Positions 12,743-13,491 of a DNA stretch of 13,491 bases are shown one piece after another. The DNA comes from CAYMFD01 sp964389475. GTDB taxonomy: Bacteria > Bacteroidota > Bacteroidia > Chitinophagales > Saprospiraceae. Location of the stretch: assembly GCA_964389475.1 (NCBI GenBank), contig CAYMFD010000104.1, forward strand, positions 1-13,491. The letters are read 5' to 3'. Every line of letters starts with the position of its first letter. The first letter of the stretch is position 1. The notes beneath the pieces were generated by a model. That model worked only from the letters and a program-made list of their open reading frames with translations. It was not told where the DNA came from and made no database searches. The position numbers and the translations under genes are program-made.

Positions 12743-13491
12743 CTACCGTATTAGCGTCAGATCGCCCGTAAAATTGACCACCTCACCATTGATAAAGCGT
12801 ACTCTACCCATCCAGGCATAGACCCCTTGCTCGGCTGGGCGGCCTAGGTAGTCGCCATTCCATCCTATCCCTCGACCGCTTCGCTCGAGATCTCGACCTT
12901 GGTAAACAAGATTGCCCCAGCGGTCATATACAAAGAGATCTTCTATAACCTCTACATCTACATCTCCGAATAGATTAAACCACTCATTGTCAGGATTGTC
13001 ATCACTATTGGGAGAAAAGACATTAGGAGCGGTGATCTCTGGGTTAAAGACAACATTGACCCTTACCTCAGCTACAGCGGTACATCCGTTCTCATCGGTG
13101 ACGGTCACAGAGTAGGACCCATTTTCACGAGGTGTGACAGTAGGTGTGAGGCAGTCTACGCAGTCCTCTAGCGTCTCAGGATTGCTCCACTCGATCGTGT
13201 AGTTAGGATTAGGCGGGGTGACATTAAAGTCAAACATCGTCCCATCACCCAGATCGATCGTAATATCTGGGCTAGGTGTCACGACTATCTCCTCTGGCTC
13301 CTCTATCGTAACGACGATGGTAGCCATACAACCCTTGATATCAATCACCTGGACCTCATAGGTGCCAGCTCCTAGTCCTGCGAACTGTGGATTGGGTTGA
13401 AAATTAACCCCATCGAGGCTAAACTGGTAGTCTGGGCTGCCACTGATACCGCGCGACTGCACCAGCCCAGTAAGATCCCCGAAACACACCA
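12743..13491 (-). CDS. C-terminal part of a SprB-repeat surface protein with T9SS type B (CHU_C) sorting domain
   Basis: The frame is open at the window edge, so only the last 249 or so residues are seen; the true start lies beyond 13491. A SprB-like repeat comes first (CFGDLTG, then GLGAGTYEVQVIDIKGC). A second immunoglobulin-like segment follows (NPNYTIEWSNPETL, then NGSYSVTVTDENGC). The last 98 residues form the gliding-motility-associated C-terminal domain: APNVFSPNSDD, VYDRWGNLVYQG, GWNGDYLGRPAEQGVYAW and FTGDLTLIR. This domain directs export by the T9SS. Such proteins are large cell-surface adhesins or gliding-related proteins. The overall size and binding target cannot be judged from this fragment. 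Confidence 0.93.
   Translation of the reverse strand, partial: VCFGDLTGLVQSRGISGSPDYQFSLDGVNFQPNPQFAGLGAGTYEVQVIDIKGCMATIVVTIEEPEEIVVTPSPDITIDLGDGTMFDFNVTPPNPNYTIEWSNPETLEDCVDCLTPTVTPRENGSYSVTVTDENGCTAVAEVRVNVVFNPEITAPNVFSPNSDDNPDNEWFNLFGDVDVEVIEDLFVYDRWGNLVYQGRDLERSGRGIGWNGDYLGRPAEQGVYAWMGRVRFINGEVVNFTGDLTLIR

Overview
The window reads as chromosomal DNA of a Bacteroidota bacterium, most likely of the Saprospirales/Lewinella type. That placement is inference. It rests on two type IX secretion (T9SS) C-terminal sorting domains: a type A domain on a secreted thermolysin-like peptidase, and a gliding-motility-associated (CHU_C, type B) domain on a truncated adhesin-like protein. Other support is an OmpA protein with an N-terminal domain style common in that group, a bacterial GH3-family protein, a Bacteroidota-type promoter (TTG-19 nt-TAnnTTTG) in front of the tRNA, and the near absence of Shine-Dalgarno sites. 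No plasmid, phage, CRISPR or insertion-sequence gene is visible.

Layout. Positions 168-2886 (minus strand) hold a tight three-gene unit: rsmA, then a YqeY/GatB-like gene, then a GH3 gene, overlapping by 11 bp and separated by 3 bp. A 239-bp spacer rich in hairpins follows. Positions 3126-6098 (minus) encode a 990-residue M4 metallopeptidase carrying a T9SS tag. A divergent 277-bp promoter region leads to a plus-strand pair (6376-8277): a secreted CarboxypepD_reg-like protein and an OmpA-family protein joined with no gap. Convergent to it, sharing a CTAG at the stop codons, is a minus-strand pair: a 321-residue coiled-coil protein of unknown function followed by a XerD-type tyrosine recombinase, overlapping as ATGA.

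A tRNA-Val(UAC) with a consensus promoter and an intrinsic terminator lies at 10228-10390. The 577 bp after it has no gene but contains a two-hairpin unit related to one at 2991, and a nested inverted repeat of about 140 bp. Two secreted proteins follow on the plus strand: an unknown 174-residue protein and a LolA-like lipoprotein carrier, closed by a strong terminator at 12308-12344. The next 398 bp is non-coding and made of palindromes plus three blocks of degenerate heptamer repeats. The window ends inside the 3' part of a SprB-repeat/CHU_C surface protein on the minus strand.

How the genes fit together: much of the coding capacity concerns the cell envelope and secretion (peptidase, OmpA pair, LolA, adhesin, small secreted proteins). 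The rest is housekeeping (rRNA methylation, tRNA, chromosome-dimer recombinase). I see no convincing new defence or mobile system. The least explained items are the coiled-coil gene coupled to xerD, the 10629-10768 inverted repeat and the heptamer blocks.
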